Made by a program: the position numbers and the translations under genes. The notes under the pieces were generated by a model that was not told where the DNA came from, did not search any database, and saw only the letters and a list, made by a program, of their open reading frames with translations. Positions 5,080 through 5,611 of a DNA stretch of 5,611 bases are shown one piece after another; within the stretch, counting starts at the first letter, position 1, and each line of letters begins with the position of its first letter. The DNA is taken from assembly GCA_945871335.1 (NCBI GenBank), contig CAMBWM010000160.1:1-5611 (forward strand), read 5' to 3'. The DNA is from Polaromonas sp. YR568 (GTDB lineage: Bacteria > Pseudomonadota > Gammaproteobacteria > Burkholderiales > Burkholderiaceae).

Positions 5080-5611
5080 ATGAACACGCCCATCGCCTCA
5101 TCATTTTCTGTTAGTTCTATGGCTGGCGTCACCGCCGAAGCGGCGACGGACATCGGCATTGAGGGCATGACCTGCGCCTCTTGTGTGATGCGTGTGGAGC
5201 GGGCGCTGAAAAAGGTGCCCGGCGTGCTGGGGGCCACAGTCAACCTGGCAACCGAGTCGGCCCGTGTGCGGTACGCCTCCGACGGCGCCACGCCGGCCTT
5301 GTTGCGGCGCGCCGTGCGTGAGGCGGGTTACGGCGTTCGCGAAAAAGACTTGATGGACGACGTCCGCGAGCCCTCTGCTTGGGCCGGTTTTGCGCCTGTT
5401 GCGCTGGCATTGGCCCTGGCTGCGCCGTTGGTGTTGCCTATGCTGGCTGACCTGGCCGGGCGGCACTGGATGTTGCCGGCCTGGCTGCAGTTTTGCCTGG
5501 CCACGCCGGTGCAGTTTGTGTTAGGTGCGCGCTTTTACCGGGCCGGCTGGCATGCGCTGAAAGCGCGCACGGGCAATATGGATTTGCTGGTGGCCATTGG
5601 TACGAGTGCGG
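5080..5611 (+). CDS. copA: CopA-type P1B copper-translocating ATPase, N-terminal part (3' end outside window)
   Basis: The first 177 codons of a heavy-metal P-type ATPase, open to the window edge. Residues 24-88 form a single HMA domain with GMTCASC at 29-35 (Cys32, Cys35), ending AVREAGYGV. Then follow the first membrane helix (about 103-123), a second (about 133-151), and the segment ATPVQFVLGARFYRAGWHALKARTGNMDLLVAIGTSA, strongly characteristic of Cu(I)-exporting CopA/CopB-type pumps. The CPC transport motif, the DKTGT phosphorylation site and the ATP-binding domain lie beyond the window. ATG 5080 is the first possible start, as an in-frame TAA lies at 5068-5070; ATG 5119 is an alternative that keeps the HMA domain. 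Neither has a well-spaced Shine-Dalgarno. It diverges from copZ. Metal specificity for copper is inferred from family motifs and the neighbour. Confidence 0.92.
   Translation, partial: MNTPIASSFSVSSMAGVTAEAATDIGIEGMTCASCVMRVERALKKVPGVLGATVNLATESARVRYASDGATPALLRRAVREAGYGVREKDLMDDVREPSAWAGFAPVALALALAAPLVLPMLADLAGRHWMLPAWLQFCLATPVQFVLGARFYRAGWHALKARTGNMDLLVAIGTSA

Noticed and set aside
5101..5466. 121-codon open frame on the - strand at the right end
   Set aside because: Antisense to the clear HMA and membrane region of copA; low-complexity translation with no family resemblance.

Overview
The window looks like chromosome from a GC-rich betaproteobacterium. The MinC, MinD and MinE sequences, the NnrU and Spy/CpxP-type proteins and the CopZ/CopA pair fit Comamonadaceae (a Rhodoferax/Polaromonas-like genome). 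This placement is an inference from protein resemblance and base composition; no search was run. Eight protein-coding genes are supported. The two at the window edges are incomplete. I saw no tRNA, rRNA, CRISPR array or insertion sequence.

Left part (1-2520). The 3' half of a myo-inositol oxygenase gene runs rightward into the window and ends at 441. It converges on a leftward cell-division operon, minC-minD-minE, read from about 2419 down to 513. MinD is a membrane-bound ATPase, MinC the FtsZ inhibitor it recruits, and MinE the factor that drives MinD off the membrane. Together they confine the division septum to mid-cell. minD and minE are separated by 2 bp, and minC and minD by 30 bp.

Middle (2518-4072). 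A leftward endonuclease/exonuclease/phosphatase-fold gene (YbhP-like) lies upstream of minC in the same direction. It diverges from a rightward nnrU-family gene for a small polytopic membrane protein. The space between them (3343-3490) must hold both promoters.

Right part (4094-5611), a probable copper-handling block. A leftward gene encodes a secreted Spy/CpxP-like protein with two LTPAQ motifs and a His/Met-rich tail. Upstream of it is a leftward 66-residue CopZ-type copper chaperone. Diverging from copZ is the start of a rightward CopA-type P1B copper ATPase, which runs off the window end. The copZ-copA divergent region contains an imperfect dyad resembling a CueR/MerR-family operator, with promoter-like hexamers on both strands. 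The rightward promoter candidate would start transcription almost at the copA ATG. Upstream of the Spy-like gene is a 10-bp-phased direct repeat that resembles a response-regulator (CpxR-like) box.

Nothing here amounts to a clearly new system. The points most worth a second look are the eukaryotic-type inositol oxygenase, the possible Spy-like/CopZ/CopA copper regulon, and the two regulatory candidates in the right part.
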